From NCBI RefSeq assembly GCF_036346105.1, contig NZ_CP107812.1:124001-188000 (forward strand): a stretch of 64,000 nucleotides of DNA. The letters are read 5' to 3'. Both the position numbers and the translations under genes were made by a program. Source of the DNA: Streptomyces sp. NBC_00539 (GTDB lineage: Bacteria; Actinomycetota; Actinomycetes; Streptomycetales; Streptomycetaceae). Below, piece after piece: positions 23,613 through 35,400 of the stretch. The notes under the pieces were generated by a model. The model had not been told where the DNA came from. It saw nothing but the letters and a program-made list of their open reading frames with translations, and made no database searches. Every line of letters starts with the position of its first letter. The first letter of the stretch is position 1.

Positions 23613-24359
23613 TCAGGTGCGCAGGCCGACGAAGAGGCCCCGGCCGGACGGGCCGCCCTCCTGGAACTCCACGGCCAGACCGGCCCGCTCGAAGGCCCGC
23701 TCGTAGGCGGTGCGCTCGAAGAGGGTGATCAGGTGGCTTTCGGACAGGTGCGTGATGTCCCGGCCCGGCTCGGCGACGAGGTAGTGGACGTCGATGTGCG
23801 TGGCGTCGCCCTCCAGCCGGGAGTGCGAGACCCGGGAGATGGTCTTGCCCTCCGCCTCGACGATGGACGCGCCCACGAATCCGGGGGTGAAGGTCTGCGG
23901 GAACCACCACGGTTCGACCACGACGACCCCGCCGGCGGGGTCGAGGTGCGCGGCGAAGCGGGCGAGCGCCGCGTCGAGTTCGTCCTCGTCGCGCATGTGG
24001 CCGATGGAGCTGAACATGCAGGTGACGGCGGAGTACGTGCGGTCCAGCGCGAAGTCGCGCATGTCGCCGCCGTGGACGGTCGCGGCCGGGTTGCGGCGCT
24101 GTGCGATCTCCCGCATGTCGGGCGAGAGTTCCAGGCCTTCGACGGTGTCGAAGGCGGCGCTCAGGTGCTCCAGGTGGAGGCCGGTGCCGCAGGCCACGTC
24201 GAGGAGGCTGCGGGCGCCGGGCACCTTGGCGGTGACCAGGGCCGCGAGGTCGGCGGCCTCGCGGGCGTAGTCCTTGCCCTTGCCCTGGTGGACGAGGTCG
24301 TAGAGACGGGCGATGCCGCCCGTGTAGCCCTGGTCCGGGCGCAGGTCGGTGGTGGTCAC
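23613..24359 (-). CDS. TDP-sugar N,N-dimethyltransferase (TylM1/DesVI type)
   Basis: A 248-residue SAM-dependent methyltransferase. The SAM motif is SLLDVACGTGLHLEHL, and the family signatures YDLVHQGKGKDYAREA, TCMFSSIGHM, VVEPWWFPQTFTPG and GGPSGRGLFVGL are very close to TylM1 and DesVI. Those enzymes dimethylate the 3-amino group of the TDP sugar to give TDP-mycaminose or TDP-desosamine. The GTG at 24359 overlaps the glycosyltransferase stop (GTGA), with AAGGAGA upstream inside that gene. It is the last gene of the PKS-sugar operon visible here; earlier deoxysugar genes are not in the window. Confidence 0.93.
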   Translation of the reverse strand: MTTTDLRPDQGYTGGIARLYDLVHQGKGKDYAREAADLAALVTAKVPGARSLLDVACGTGLHLEHLSAAFDTVEGLELSPDMREIAQRRNPAATVHGGDMRDFALDRTYSAVTCMFSSIGHMRDEDELDAALARFAAHLDPAGGVVVVEPWWFPQTFTPGFVGASIVEAEGKTISRVSHSRLEGDATHIDVHYLVAEPGRDITHLSESHLITLFERTAYERAFERAGLAVEFQEGGPSGRGLFVGLRT

Positions 24360-25657
24360 TTCGGGTCTCCTTGGCTGGGGTGGGGGGTGTGGCCGTGGCG
24401 CGCCGCCAGGCGTTCCAGGGCGGGGACGAGGACTGCGGGGGACGGGGCGGCGAGCGTCTCCTCGCGCAGGCGGCGGGCTCCCTCGGCGAGCGAGGGGTCG
24501 GTGAGGGCGCGTACGACCGCCTCCCGCAGCGAGGCCGCGTCCAGCTTCTCGGGCGGCAGGTCGATGCCGGCGCCCTGCTCGGCGTGGAGTTCGGCCTTGA
24601 GCGGGGCGTCCCACAGCGAGCCGACGATGATCTGCGGCACGCCGTGCAGGGTCGCGGTGTAGCCGGTGCCCGCGCCGCCGTGGTGGACGATCGCGTCGCA
24701 GGTCGGCAGGAGCACGTCCATGGGCACGAAGTCGACGGCCCGGATGTTGGCGGGCAGGCCCTCGCGGTCCCGCAGCTGGCTCGCGTCGAGGGTGGCGACG
24801 ATCTCGGCGTCCACGTCGCCCAGCGCGTGCAGCAGTTCCTCGAACGGGACGGCGTCGCGGCCGTACGTCTCGCGCGCGGAGACGCCGAGGGTGATGCACA
24901 CGCGGCGCCGGGCGGGCGGCGCGTGCAGCCAGTCGGGGACCACGGAGGGGCCGTTGTACGGGACGAAACGCATCGGCAGCACTTCGCCCGGTACCGGCAC
25001 GCGCAGGCTCGCGGGGGCCGGGTCGATGGTCGCGTGGCCGCCGATGACCTCCTCGATCGCGGCGGCGTCGGGGGTGACTCCGTGCCGCTCCAGGGTCCAG
25101 GTCAGCCATTCGGCCATCGGGTCCTCGCGCCGTTCCCCGGGCTGGAGGGCGAGCAGTTCGAGGAACTGGCGCCGGGCGGAGAGGATGACGTCGGGGCCCC
25201 ACAGGAGCCGGGCGTGGGCGGCGCCGACGACGTGCGCGGCGATGGGTCCGGCGTAGGTGAACGGCTCCCACAGCACCAGGTCGGGCCGCCAGGCGCGGGC
25301 GAAGGCCACCAGGTCGTCGATGGTCGTGTCGCCGTTGAGCGGCGCGAACGACATGGCCGTCATCATGGTCTGCCGCCCAAGGGCGTGTTCCCAGCCGAGC
25401 GGGCCGCGGCGGGTCTGCGCGAAGTCCAGACCCTGCTGGTAGGGGGTGGGGTCGCCGCCGATCCGGGTCATCAGCTCGACGATGGAGTCCAGATCGCCGA
25501 CGGGTACGGCGGTCAGCCCGGAGCCGTTGATCACCTCGGTGAGCGCGGGCTGGCTGGCGACCCGGACCTCGTGGCCCGCGGCGCGCAGCGCCCAGGCGAG
25601 CGGCACCAGGTTGTAGTAGTGGGTGTTGTGCGCGAAGCACGTGATCAGGACGCGCAT
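24356..25657 (-). CDS. Macrolide aminosugar glycosyltransferase (DesVII/TylM2 type)
   Basis: A 433-residue GT-B glycosyltransferase of family 1. The N-terminal acceptor domain begins MRVLITCFAHNTHYYNLVPL, typical of the EryCIII/DesVII group. The C-terminal donor-binding motif is VHHGGAGTGYTATLHGVP. Members of this group transfer TDP-activated aminosugars to the macrolactone and need a P450-like auxiliary protein, which is encoded by the gene just upstream. ATG at 25657 follows GAGGGGGAG. The expected reaction is attachment of a dimethylamino sugar to the C5 hydroxyl of a tylactone-type ring; the position is inferred from known 16-membered macrolides. Confidence 0.92.
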   Translation of the reverse strand: MRVLITCFAHNTHYYNLVPLAWALRAAGHEVRVASQPALTEVINGSGLTAVPVGDLDSIVELMTRIGGDPTPYQQGLDFAQTRRGPLGWEHALGRQTMMTAMSFAPLNGDTTIDDLVAFARAWRPDLVLWEPFTYAGPIAAHVVGAAHARLLWGPDVILSARRQFLELLALQPGERREDPMAEWLTWTLERHGVTPDAAAIEEVIGGHATIDPAPASLRVPVPGEVLPMRFVPYNGPSVVPDWLHAPPARRRVCITLGVSARETYGRDAVPFEELLHALGDVDAEIVATLDASQLRDREGLPANIRAVDFVPMDVLLPTCDAIVHHGGAGTGYTATLHGVPQIIVGSLWDAPLKAELHAEQGAGIDLPPEKLDAASLREAVVRALTDPSLAEGARRLREETLAAPSPAVLVPALERLAARHGHTPHPSQGDPK

Positions 25658-25711
25658 GACGTCGTCTCCCCCTCGGGGCCCTCGTGACGGTGGGCGGGCG
25701 GTCGGGCCGGT

Positions 25712-26923
25712 TCAGCCGGCCGTGGCGACCGGGAAGCGGGCGGGGGCCCGCAGCACCGGTGAGCGCGGGCGGGTCACCGGCTCTCCGGCGGTGCGCAGGT
25801 CCGGCAGGGTCTCGGCGAGGACGCGCAGCGCGGCGCGGGCGTTCGCCGCGACGAGGTGGGCGGACAGCCCGAAGTGCAGGTCGCCGGGCAGGCCGAGGGG
25901 CCCGGCGTCCTCGGGTGCCCGCGGGTCGCGGTCCGCGGCGGCGACGAGGACGGTCACCCGCGCCCCGGCCGGGAGCGGGGTGCCGGCGAGGGTGACGCCG
26001 GTGCGGGCCACGCGGGTCTCCAGCCGTACGGGCGGCGCGTCGCGCAGCGTGCGTGCGACGGCCGCCCGGGCCGCTGCGGGACCGGCCGCGAGCCGCTGCC
26101 AGGCGCCCGGCTCCCCGAGCAGTGCGCGGACGGCGTTGACGATGAGGACCGCGGTGGCCTCGGCGGCGCTGACGGCCACCACCAGACGGGCCCGCACCGC
26201 ATCGGTGCCGGCCCCGTCGAAGGCGCGCGCGAGCAGGGCGCCCATCGCCTGCTCGGCGGCTTCGGCGGCCCGCGCGGTGGCGTGGGTCTGGGGGCAGAGC
26301 AGGCCGTCCAGGGCGTGGCGGCAGCCGGGCAGGAGGCGGGCGAACTCCGCGTGCGCGTGGTCGGGCAGGCCGAGCTGTCCGGCGAGCACGGGGCCCATGA
26401 GGGGGCGGGCGAAGTCCTCGGCGAGGTCGAAGCGCGGGCCGAGCCCGGCCAGGAGCGTACGGGCGTGCGCCGCGGCCTGCTCCTCGGCGCACGCCTCGTC
26501 CGGGACGTGCAGCAGCGGGCCGCCGAAGGCGGTGAGCGCGGCCAGCCGGGCGGCGGCCGCCCGGTCGAGGGCCAAGGCGGTGCTGCGGTACGGGAGCAGG
26601 TCGCCGGCCGGGTCGTCGCCGTCGGCCGGGGCCCCGTCGAAGGCGGGACCCTCCAGGACCTGCCGGGCGACGGCGTGGTCGGCCGTCACCCAGGTGTCGA
26701 GCAGCTCGCTGTGGTACAGCGGGCCGAGGGCCCGGACCCGCTCTTCGAAGGCCTCCGGACCGTCGGTCCCGGCGCGCAGGACCAGCCCGTACGGGTCTCC
26801 CGCGATCCCGGCGAACCACTGTGCGGCCCGGGTGAGTTGGGCGCCGCGGGCCCGGCGGGCGGTGTCCCGGGCGGATGCGGCGGCCACCTGCGGGGCGGGC
26901 GGGGCCGGAGTTCTTGAGGTCAT
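25712..26923 (-). CDS. P450-like glycosyltransferase auxiliary protein (EryCII/DesVIII/TylM3 type)
   Basis: A 403-residue P450 homologue that has lost its haem ligand. The haem loop reads LHFGLSAHLVAANA (349-362) with Val358 where the axial cysteine should be, as in EryCII, DesVIII and TylM3. These proteins bind and activate the partner glycosyltransferase rather than catalysing oxidation. ATG at 26923 has GAGGAG five bases upstream and is preferred; an in-frame ATG at 26938 would overlap the PKS stop. It sits directly between the last PKS gene and the glycosyltransferase, the same order as in the pikromycin locus. Confidence 0.92.
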   Translation of the reverse strand: MTSRTPAPPAPQVAAASARDTARRARGAQLTRAAQWFAGIAGDPYGLVLRAGTDGPEAFEERVRALGPLYHSELLDTWVTADHAVARQVLEGPAFDGAPADGDDPAGDLLPYRSTALALDRAAAARLAALTAFGGPLLHVPDEACAEEQAAAHARTLLAGLGPRFDLAEDFARPLMGPVLAGQLGLPDHAHAEFARLLPGCRHALDGLLCPQTHATARAAEAAEQAMGALLARAFDGAGTDAVRARLVVAVSAAEATAVLIVNAVRALLGEPGAWQRLAAGPAAARAAVARTLRDAPPVRLETRVARTGVTLAGTPLPAGARVTVLVAAADRDPRAPEDAGPLGLPGDLHFGLSAHLVAANARAALRVLAETLPDLRTAGEPVTRPRSPVLRAPARFPVATAG

Positions 26924-26934
26924 GGGGCTCCTCG

Positions 26935-29900
26935 TCATCGGTCGCCGCCGGGCAGCGCGTCCAGCCAGGCGTCGACGGCGCGGGCGGTGGCCGGGGCGTG
27001 CTCGGTCATCATCGTGAAGTGGTTGCCGGGGACGTCCAGGGTGGTGTGGGCGAAGTCCCAGGCGGACCGCCAGTCCTGGTGCGGGTCGCTCCAGTCGGCC
27101 ATGGGGTCGGTGGCGCGCAGGTGCAGGACCGGGGCGCGGGTGGGCTGCGGCGTCCAGCCGAGCAGGAGCCGGTGGTAGGCGCCCATGGCGGTCAGCCGGG
27201 TGTCGTCGAGCGGTACGGGCGTACGGTCCATCGCCCAGCGGAGCATGACGTCCCGCCAGACGCCCATGGCTCCCGGCTGGCTCGGGGTGTAGACGTCGGC
27301 GAGGACGAGGGCGGCGGGCCCGGGGCCGGTGCGCTCCAGGTGGCGGGCGAGCGCGTGGGCGGCATTGGCGCCGGCCGAGTGGCCGATCAGCGCGTACGGG
27401 CGGCCCGCGGCGAGCCGGGTGACGGTGGCGGCGTGCGCCGCGCACAAGGCTTCGAGGGAGTCGGGCAGCGGCTCCCCGGGCCGGTACCCGGGCTGGGGGA
27501 GGGCGAGGACGGGGCGCCGTCCGGCCAGGGCGGTGGCGAAGGCGGCGAACTCCATGGGGCCGGAGACGGCGGCGGTGCCGCTGACCGCGATGAGCAGCGG
27601 CCGGCCCGGGGCTTCGGCGTCGGGTGCGGGTGCGAGCGGGACGGGCGGGAGGGGGTGGGGGCGTTCGCGGGTGAAGACGGGGCGCAGGGCGGCGACGGCG
27701 GCGAGCGCGTCGACGGCCTCGGCCACCCTGCCGGTGGCGACGGCGTCGCGGTAGAGCGGGACGAGGGTGCCGGCTGCGGCTGCGTCCCGTTCGCCGCGTT
27801 CCGAGCCGAGGAGTCCGCCCAGGTGGGCGGCGAGCTTGGCCGGGGTGTCGTGCGTGAACAGCGCCTCGGCTTCCAGGTCGAGTCCGGTGGCGGAGTTCAG
27901 GGCGCGCCGGAAGTGGGTGACGGCCAGGGAGTCGAAGCCGAGCAGCAGGAACGGCGTGTCGGTCTCGACCTCGTCGGCGGTGTCGTGGCCGAGTACGGCG
28001 GCGGCCTCGGCGCGCACGAGGGCGAGGACCGCGCCGGGGCGCTCCGCCGGGGGCAGGGCGGCCAGGTCGCGGGCGGGGGCCGGGGCGGCGGTGGCGGCCG
28101 GCGCGGTGGCAGGGGTCCGGTCCTCGTCGGGGGTGGTCGGCGTGAGGTCCGCGATCAGGGGGCTGGGGCGGTAGGCGGTGAAGCCGTCCGCGAAGGGCCC
28201 CCAGTCGGTGTCGGTGACGGTCACGTTGGCCTCGCCCGCAGCGACGGCGCGCAGCAGCTCGGTCAGCGCGTCCTGCGGGTCCATCGGCCGTACGCCCCTG
28301 CGCCGCAGGTACGCGCCGCCTTCGCCGTCGCCCATCCCGCCGCCGCCCCACAGGCCCCAGGCGACGGAGGTCGCGGGCAGGCCGTCGGCGCGCCGGCGCA
28401 GGGCGAGCGCGTCGAGGTCGGCGTTGGCCGCGGCGTACGCGCACTGTCCGGCGCTGCCCCAGACGCCCGCGCCCGAGGAGTACAGGACGAACGCGTCCAG
28501 GGCGAGGGGCCGGGTCAGTTCGTCGAGGTGGCGGGCGCCGGCCACCTTGCCCGCGTAGACGTCCGCGAAGACCTCGGCGCCGGCTTCCGTGAGGGGGCTG
28601 ACCTGCGGGACGCCCGCGGCGTGGAAGACTGCCGTCAGCGGGGCGTCGGCGGGGACCTGGGCCAGCAGGGCGGCGAGTGCGTCGCGGTCCGCGAGGTCGG
28701 CGGCCGCGAAGGTCACCTTGGCGCCCCGCGCGAGGAGTTCGGCCTCGAGTTCCGCGGCGCCCGGGGCCTGGCGGCCGCGCCGGCCGACCAGGAGCAGGTG
28801 CGCTGCGCCCTCGGCGGCGAGCCGGCGGGCCAGGTGCCCGCCGAGGGCGCCGGTGCCGCCGGTCACCAGGACGGTGCCGTGCGGACGGTACGGGGGCCGC
28901 CCGGCGCGGGGTGCGGGCGCGGCGGTGAGCCGACGGCCGTAGGCGCGTCCGGCGCGGACGGCCACCTGGTCCTCGGGGCCACCGAGCGCGCCGGCCAGCA
29001 GCCGCCAGGCATCGTCGTCGGCCGGGTCCGTCCCGGGCAGGTCGACCAGGCCGCCCCACAGGGCGGGGAGTTCGAGGGCCGCCACCCGGCCGAGGCCCCA
29101 CAGCTGGGCGCCCGCGGCCCCGGGCCGTTCGCCGTCGGTCACGGCCACCGCGCCCCGCGTCGCGCACCACAGGCGCGCGGAGGGGGCCTTCTGCGCCATG
29201 GCCCGGGCGAGGTGCAGCGTGGCCCGGACCGCGGCCGGGACCAGCTCGGACCCGGTGTCCTCGGCGGTGCCCAGCAGGGACAGGACGCCCGCCGGGGCGT
29301 CGCCGGACGCGTCGAACAGGGCGGCGGCGGTGGCCCGGTCGGCCGCCGCGGCGTCCAGGGACAGCCGGTGGACGGTCGCGCCGCGCGCGGTCAGGGCCCG
29401 CTCGGCGGCCTCGGCGAGCGGAGCGGCGGCTCCGGCGGCTCCGGCGGGCTCCACGACCAGCCAGGTCCCGTCGAGACGGACGGCCGGGCCCGGCGGGGTG
29501 GACAGGGGCCGCCAGGTGACCTCGTAGCGGCGGGCGCCGGAACGGGCGCCGCCGCGTTCGGCGGGGGCGATCCAGTACCGGCGGTGCTGCCAGGCGTACA
29601 CCGGCAGCGGGGCCGGGCGGGCGCCGGTTCCCTCGAAGAGGCGGGCGCGGTCGAGGGCGGCGCCCCGGGCGGAGGTGGCGGCCACGGCGCGCAGCAGCGT
29701 CTCGCCCTCGGGGCGGCCGCGCCGCAGTACGGGCACCAGCAGGGGCGCCTCGTCGGCGGGGGCCGCGCCGGGGGCGTCCGGCGCGGCGAGGACGTCCTCG
29801 GCCATGGCGCACAGCACGCCGTCGGGCCCGAGTTCGACGAAGGTGGCGGCGCCCATGCCGCGGGCGGTGCGCACCCCGTCGGCGAAGCGGACGGCCGAAC

Positions 29901-32343
29901 GGATGTGCCGGGCCCAGTAGTCGCCGGTGCGCAGGTCCTGTCCGGCGGCGCGGCGGCCGGTGACGTTGGAGATGACGGGGATCCGGGCGACCTGGTAGTC
30001 CAGTCGGTCCGCGACCTCGCGGAACTCGGCCAGTACGGGGTCCATGAGCGGCGAGTGGAAGGCGTGGCTGACGGTGAGCCGCTTGGTCTTCGTCCCCCGC
30101 TCCTCCAGGCGGGCCCGGACGGCCTCCACGGCCTGTTCGGTGCCCGAGACGACCACCGACCGGGGGCCGTTGACGGCGGCGACGTCCACCGCGCCGGGGT
30201 GTGCGGCCAGCAGCTCCCGTACCTCTTCCTCGGCGGCGCGGACGGAGAGCATGGCGCCGCCCGGCGGCAGCGCGTCCATCAGCCGGCCGCGGGCGAGGAC
30301 GAGGGTGCAGGCGTCGTCGAGCCCGAGTACGCCGGCCACGTGTGCGGCGGCGATCTCGCCGACGGAGTGCCCGAGGAGGACGTCGGGCCGCATGCCCCAG
30401 TGCTCCAGCAGCCGGAACAGGGCCACCTCCGCCGCGAACAGGGCGGCCTGCGCGTACCGGGTGCGGTGCAGGAGCTCCGCGTCGGGAGTGCCGGGCGGGG
30501 CGTCGAGCACGGCGGCCAGCGGGCGTTCGAGGTGGGCGTCCAGGCGCTCGGCGACGGCATCCCACGCCTTGGCGAACACCGGTTGCGCGCCGTGCAGTTC
30601 GCGGGTCATGCCGGGGCGCTGGCTGCCCTGCCCGGTGAAGAGGAAGGCGGTCTTCGCCTCGCGCCGGCGCACCCCGTGGACGACGGCCGGGGAGGGGGTG
30701 CCGTCGGCGAGGGCGTCCAGGCCGCGGGCGAGGTCGGCGTGGGAGGCGCCGAGGACGACGGCGCGGTGGTCGAAGGCGGTACGGGTGGCGGCGAGGGACA
30801 GGCCGGTGTCGAGGGGGCAGGGCCGGGCGTCGGCGAGGTGCTCGCGCAGCCGGGCCGCCTGGGCGCGCAGCGCGGGCCCGGTGCGGCCGGAGACGAACCA
30901 CGGCACGAGGGGCAGCGCCACGCGCGGCGCCTCTTCCGGGGCGGGGCCCGGGGCGGGGGGTGCCTCCTCCAGGATGACGTGCGCGTTGGTGCCGCCCACG
31001 CCGAAGGCCGAGACGCCCGCCCGGCGGGTACGGGCGCCGGCCGGCCACGGGACGGGCTCGGTCAGCAGCCGGACGCCCCCCGCCGTCCAGTCGACGTGCG
31101 GGGTGGGCTCCTCGGCGTGCAGGGTCCGGGGCAGCAGCCCGTGCCGCATGGCCTGGACGGTCTTGATGACGCCGCCCACCCCGGCGGCGGCCTGCGCGTG
31201 CCCGATGTTGGACTTGAGCGAGCCCAGCCGCAGCGGCGCGTCCCCGGGCCGGCCCTGTCCGTACACGGCGAGCAGGGCCTGCGCCTCGATGGGGTCGCCG
31301 AGGCGGGTGCCGGTGCCGTGGGCCTCCACGGCGTCCACGTCCTGGGGTTCGAGGCCCGCGTCGGCGAGGGCCTGGCGGATGACGCGCTGCTGGGAGGGGC
31401 CGTTGGGGGCGGTGAGGCCGTTGCTGGCGCCGTCCTGGTTGACGGCGGTGCCACGGATGACGGCGAGGACGGTGCGGCCGGCCGCGCGGGCGTCGGAGAG
31501 CCGCTCCAGGACGAGGACGCCGACGCCCTCCGCCCATCCCGTGCCGTCGGCATCGGCCGAGAAGGCCTTGCACCGGCCGTCGGGGGCCAGGCCCTTCTGC
31601 CGGGAGAACTCCACGAACGCGGCGGCGTCCGGCATGACCGCGACGCCCCCGGCCAGTGCCAGGCCGCATTCACCGCGCCGCAGCGCAGCCACCGCGAGGT
31701 GCAGGGCGACCAGCGAGGACGAACAGGCGGTCTCCACCGTCATGGAGGGGCCTTCGAGGCCCAGTGCGTACGAGATCCGGCCGGACAGCACGGCGTCCGC
31801 ACTGCCCGTCAGGAGGTAGCCGTGCGACCCCTCCGGGACCCGGTCCGGGTCGCTCGCATAGGTGGCGTGGGCGGCGCCCACGTACACGCCCGTGCCGGTA
31901 CCGGCCAGGGTCCGCGGATCCAGGCCGGTGCGCTCCAGCGCCTCCCACGAGGTCTCCAGCAGCAGCCGCTGCTGGGGGTCCATGACGACGGCCTCGCGGG
32001 GCGGGATCCCGAAGAACGCGGCGTCGAAGTCGGTGGCGCCGGAGAGGAACCCGCCCTGGTCGCAGTAAGTGGTGCCGGGCGATTCGGGGTCCGGGTCGTA
32101 GAGCCCCTCCAGGTCCCAGCCGCGGTCCTGCGGGAACGGCGCGACGGCGTCCCGCCCGGCGGCGACCAGGTCCCAGAGCCCTTCCGGCGAGTCCACCCCG
32201 CCGGGGTAGCGGCAGGCCATCCCGACGACGGCGATGGGCTCGTGCGCGGCCGCGGCCAGCTCCCGGTTGCGCCTGCGCAGGCGTTCGGTCTCCTTCAACG
32301 AGGTGCGCAGCGCCTCCATGAGCTTCTCGGAGGACATGGCCAT
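26935..32343 (-). CDS. Type I PKS, final module: KS-AT(malonyl)-KR-ACP-TE
   Basis: An 1802-residue single-module PKS that ends the macrolide chain. An N-terminal coiled-coil docking helix (4-30) precedes the KS (about 34-460; Cys207, His342, His382). The AT has GHSVGE (Ser660) and HAFH (760-763), the malonyl-CoA signature. The KR is intact (GGTGALG at 1162, Y1303, N1307), with Trp five residues after the catalytic Ser and no LDD, the A-type (L-hydroxyl) signature. The ACP serine is 1472. The TE has GHSAG (Ser1656), Asp1683 and His1775. It matches module 7 of tylactone synthase: malonyl extension, reduction to the C3 hydroxyl and macrolactonisation. The DesVIII-type gene starts immediately after. 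Confidence 0.95.
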   Translation of the reverse strand: MAMSSEKLMEALRTSLKETERLRRRNRELAAAAHEPIAVVGMACRYPGGVDSPEGLWDLVAAGRDAVAPFPQDRGWDLEGLYDPDPESPGTTYCDQGGFLSGATDFDAAFFGIPPREAVVMDPQQRLLLETSWEALERTGLDPRTLAGTGTGVYVGAAHATYASDPDRVPEGSHGYLLTGSADAVLSGRISYALGLEGPSMTVETACSSSLVALHLAVAALRRGECGLALAGGVAVMPDAAAFVEFSRQKGLAPDGRCKAFSADADGTGWAEGVGVLVLERLSDARAAGRTVLAVIRGTAVNQDGASNGLTAPNGPSQQRVIRQALADAGLEPQDVDAVEAHGTGTRLGDPIEAQALLAVYGQGRPGDAPLRLGSLKSNIGHAQAAAGVGGVIKTVQAMRHGLLPRTLHAEEPTPHVDWTAGGVRLLTEPVPWPAGARTRRAGVSAFGVGGTNAHVILEEAPPAPGPAPEEAPRVALPLVPWFVSGRTGPALRAQAARLREHLADARPCPLDTGLSLAATRTAFDHRAVVLGASHADLARGLDALADGTPSPAVVHGVRRREAKTAFLFTGQGSQRPGMTRELHGAQPVFAKAWDAVAERLDAHLERPLAAVLDAPPGTPDAELLHRTRYAQAALFAAEVALFRLLEHWGMRPDVLLGHSVGEIAAAHVAGVLGLDDACTLVLARGRLMDALPPGGAMLSVRAAEEEVRELLAAHPGAVDVAAVNGPRSVVVSGTEQAVEAVRARLEERGTKTKRLTVSHAFHSPLMDPVLAEFREVADRLDYQVARIPVISNVTGRRAAGQDLRTGDYWARHIRSAVRFADGVRTARGMGAATFVELGPDGVLCAMAEDVLAAPDAPGAAPADEAPLLVPVLRRGRPEGETLLRAVAATSARGAALDRARLFEGTGARPAPLPVYAWQHRRYWIAPAERGGARSGARRYEVTWRPLSTPPGPAVRLDGTWLVVEPAGAAGAAAPLAEAAERALTARGATVHRLSLDAAAADRATAAALFDASGDAPAGVLSLLGTAEDTGSELVPAAVRATLHLARAMAQKAPSARLWCATRGAVAVTDGERPGAAGAQLWGLGRVAALELPALWGGLVDLPGTDPADDDAWRLLAGALGGPEDQVAVRAGRAYGRRLTAAPAPRAGRPPYRPHGTVLVTGGTGALGGHLARRLAAEGAAHLLLVGRRGRQAPGAAELEAELLARGAKVTFAAADLADRDALAALLAQVPADAPLTAVFHAAGVPQVSPLTEAGAEVFADVYAGKVAGARHLDELTRPLALDAFVLYSSGAGVWGSAGQCAYAAANADLDALALRRRADGLPATSVAWGLWGGGGMGDGEGGAYLRRRGVRPMDPQDALTELLRAVAAGEANVTVTDTDWGPFADGFTAYRPSPLIADLTPTTPDEDRTPATAPAATAAPAPARDLAALPPAERPGAVLALVRAEAAAVLGHDTADEVETDTPFLLLGFDSLAVTHFRRALNSATGLDLEAEALFTHDTPAKLAAHLGGLLGSERGERDAAAAGTLVPLYRDAVATGRVAEAVDALAAVAALRPVFTRERPHPLPPVPLAPAPDAEAPGRPLLIAVSGTAAVSGPMEFAAFATALAGRRPVLALPQPGYRPGEPLPDSLEALCAAHAATVTRLAAGRPYALIGHSAGANAAHALARHLERTGPGPAALVLADVYTPSQPGAMGVWRDVMLRWAMDRTPVPLDDTRLTAMGAYHRLLLGWTPQPTRAPVLHLRATDPMADWSDPHQDWRSAWDFAHTTLDVPGNHFTMMTEHAPATARAVDAWLDALPGGDR

Positions 32344-32360
32344 CGGTGGGGTCCCTCTCT

Positions 32361-32420
32361 GGACGGGGGCGGCGGGGCGGCGGACGGGGGGGACGGGGGG
32401 GGGACGGGGGGGACGGGGGG
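32361..32420. repeat. Low-complexity GACGGGGGG repeats between two PKS genes
   Basis: The 85-bp gap between the last two PKS genes contains repeated units of GAC followed by six or more G, including a run of nine G. It is upstream of the ribosome binding site of the final PKS gene (AGAGGGA before 32343). It may be a replication slippage site; no other signal is seen. Confidence 0.7.
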
Positions 32421-32428
32421 CTCGTGCG

Positions 32429-35400
32429 TCAGGCGGCCGCGTCGCGCAGGGCCAGCTCGATGAGCGCGTCGCCGTCGAGGTCGTCGATGTGCGCGACCTC
32501 GTCGGCTGCGGTGGCGGCGTCGGAACCGGCCGTGCCGTCGGCCTCGGTGCCGGCCTTGATGCCGGCCCTCAGGTCATCGAACGCGCCGCCACCGGAGCGC
32601 TGCTGGAGCGCGGACGCTGGCGCGCCGTACGCCGGTTCGCCCCCCGGGGCGAGCGCGAGCAGGGCCGGGAGCAGGCCGGACTCGCGGAGCGCGGACAGCG
32701 GCAGGGCCGCCAGCGCTGTGCGGATCCGGATCTCCTCGGGGTCGCCCGCCACCTGCGGCGCGGGGCCTTCGGGGGTGAGGAGTGCGACCAGGTGGGCGGT
32801 GACGGCGGCGGCCGTCGGGTAGTCGAAAACGAGGGTCGGGGGCAGCTTGCGCCCGGTGGCGGCGCTGAGCCGTCCGGCGAACTCGCCCGCGGTGAGGGAA
32901 CTGAACCCGATGTCCTTGAAGGCCCCTTCCGGGTCGACGTCCTCGGGCCCGGCGTGGCCGAGCACGGTCGCGACGGCGCGGCGCACCGCGTCGAGCACGA
33001 TCTCGTACCCCTCGGCCGGTCCGGCGGCCGCGAGGCGGGCGGTCAGGCCGTCGTCCGCGGGACCGTCCGGCTCGTCGGCGCCCGTCGCCTCGCGCACGCC
33101 CGGCAGTTCGGCGATGAGGGGGCTGGGCCGGAAGGCGGTGAAGCCCTTGGCGAAGAGCGGCCAGTCCATGTCGGCGAGGGCCACGCACACGTCCTCGCGG
33201 TCGAGTGCCCGGCCGAGTGCCCGGACGGCGAGGACCGGGTCCATGGCGCGCAGGCCCCGGCTGCTGAGGAACTCCTCGCCGGCGCCTTCGCCCATGCCGC
33301 CCCCGCCCCACAGGCCCCAGGCCACGGAGGTCGCGGCGAGGCCCTGGGCGCGGCGCCGCTCGGCGAGCGCGTCGAGGGCGGCGTTGGCGGCGCCGTAGGC
33401 GCTCTGGCCGCCGCTGCCCCAGACGCCGGCGCCGGAGGAGTACAGCACGAACGCGTCGAGTACGAGCCCTCGCGCGCGGGTCAGCTCGTCCAGGTGGCGG
33501 GCGCCCGCGACCTTGCCCGCGTACACCTCGGCGAACGACTCGGCCCCGGTGTCCAGGAAGGCCGCGGAGTGCGGGACGCCGGCGGTGTGGAAGACGGCGG
33601 TCGGCGGGTGGGCCTCCAGGAGCGCATCGAGCGCGGTGCGGTCGGAGACGTCGCAGGCCGCGAGGGTGACCTCGGCGCCCAGGGCGCGCAGTTCGGCGGC
33701 CAGTTCGCCGGCTCCCGGCGCGTCGGGACCGCGCCGCCCGGTGAGGACCAGGTGGGCGGCGCCGGCTCCGGCGAGCCAGCGCGCGACGTGGGCGCCGAGC
33801 GCGCCGGTACCGCCGGTGACCAGGACGGTGCCGCGCGGCGCGTACGCCCGGCGGGCGGGGGCGGTACCCGCGGAGACGAGCCTGCGCCCGTACGTCCCGG
33901 AGGGGCGTACGGCCATCTGGTCCTCGGCGTCGGTACGGGCGAGGGCCGCGACGAGCCGGTCCCAGTCCCGGGGGCCGGGGTCCTCCGGCAGGTCCACGAG
34001 GCCGCCCCACAGACGGGGCTGCTCCAGCGCGATGCCCCGTCCCAGGCCCCACACCTGGGCGCCGGCGGACCGGGGCAGTTCGCCGGGCGCCACGGCGACC
34101 GCGCCCCGGGTGACGGCCCACAAACGGACGGCGGTTCCCGCATCGGCCGCCGCCTGGGCGAGCAGGGTGGTGCCGACGGCGGCGAGGGGCAGGTCGGCGT
34201 GGGCGGGGTGCGCGCGCTCGTCGGCGCCGAGGAGGGAGAGGATGCCGGTGGGGGCGTCGTCGCCGTGGGTGGTGAGGGCGGTGAGTTGCGCGGCCAGTGC
34301 GGTACGGGTGGCGGTGGCCGGGTCGACGGCCAGCCGCTCGGCGCGGGCACCGTGACGGGCCAGCGCCGCCTCCGCCGCCTCGACCAGCTCGGCGTCCAGA
34401 CCGTGCGGGACGACGAGCAGCCACCGGCCGTCGAGCCGGGACGCCGAACCACCGGCCAGGCCCTTCCACGTGGCACGGTAACGCCACGCATCGACCCCAT
34501 CGGCGGCAGAAGAAGCAGGCGCGTGGGCCGGGGCGGAAGGCTCCAGCCAGTAATGCGCACGCTGGAACGGATACGTCGGCAGATCCACCCGACGGGCACC
34601 CGTCCCCTCGAACACAGCCGCCCAGTCGACCTCCACACCACGCACGAACAGCTCGGCGACAGAAACGAGGAACCGCTCCAGGCCGCCCTCGTCACGGCGC
34701 AGCGAACCACCCGCCACGACATCGGCGGTCTCCTGGATCCCCATCGTCAGCACCGGGTGGGCACTCGACTCGATGAACGTCCCGAAACCCTTCGCCACCA
34801 ACGAACGGATCGTTTCCTCAAAACGCACGGGGTTGCGCAGATTCCGGTACCAGTACCCGGCATCCAGCACCGGCTCGGACAGCAGTCCGCCCGTCACCGT
34901 CGAGTAGAACGGCACCTCGGGCCGCTGCGGCCGGACCGGCCCCAGAACCTCCAGCAACTCGGCTTCGATCCGCTCCACGTGCGCGGAGTGCGAGGCGTAG
35001 TCGACCGGTACCTGACGGGCCCGGATGTCCTCCGCCTGCGCAGCGGCCACGAACTCCACGATGGCATCCGCATCACCCGCCACGACCGTGCTGGAGGGAC
35101 CGTTGACGGCCGCGATACCCAGCCGCCCCGCCCATCCCGCAAGCCGGGCCTCCACCTCAACCAGAGGCAGAGGAATCGACGCCATCCCGCCCAGCCCGGC
35201 CAGCTCCCGCCCGATCACCGCCGCACGGAGGGCCACCACCCGGGCCGCATCCTCCAACGACAACGCGCCGGAGACGGCGGCAGCGGCGATCTCGCCCTGC
35301 GAATGCCCCACCACCGCATCCGGGACGACACCCAGCGACCGCCACAGCGCGGCCAGGGACACCATCACCGCCCACGTCACCGGCTGGACCACATCCACCC

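Noticed and set aside
26875-32463. Very long open frame on the plus strand across the final PKS gene, and similar ones over the other PKS genes (for example 37216-41961 and 48672-55214)
   Set aside because: These are antisense shadows produced by high third-position GC; their translations are low-complexity Gly/Ala/Arg/Val runs with no domain motifs.
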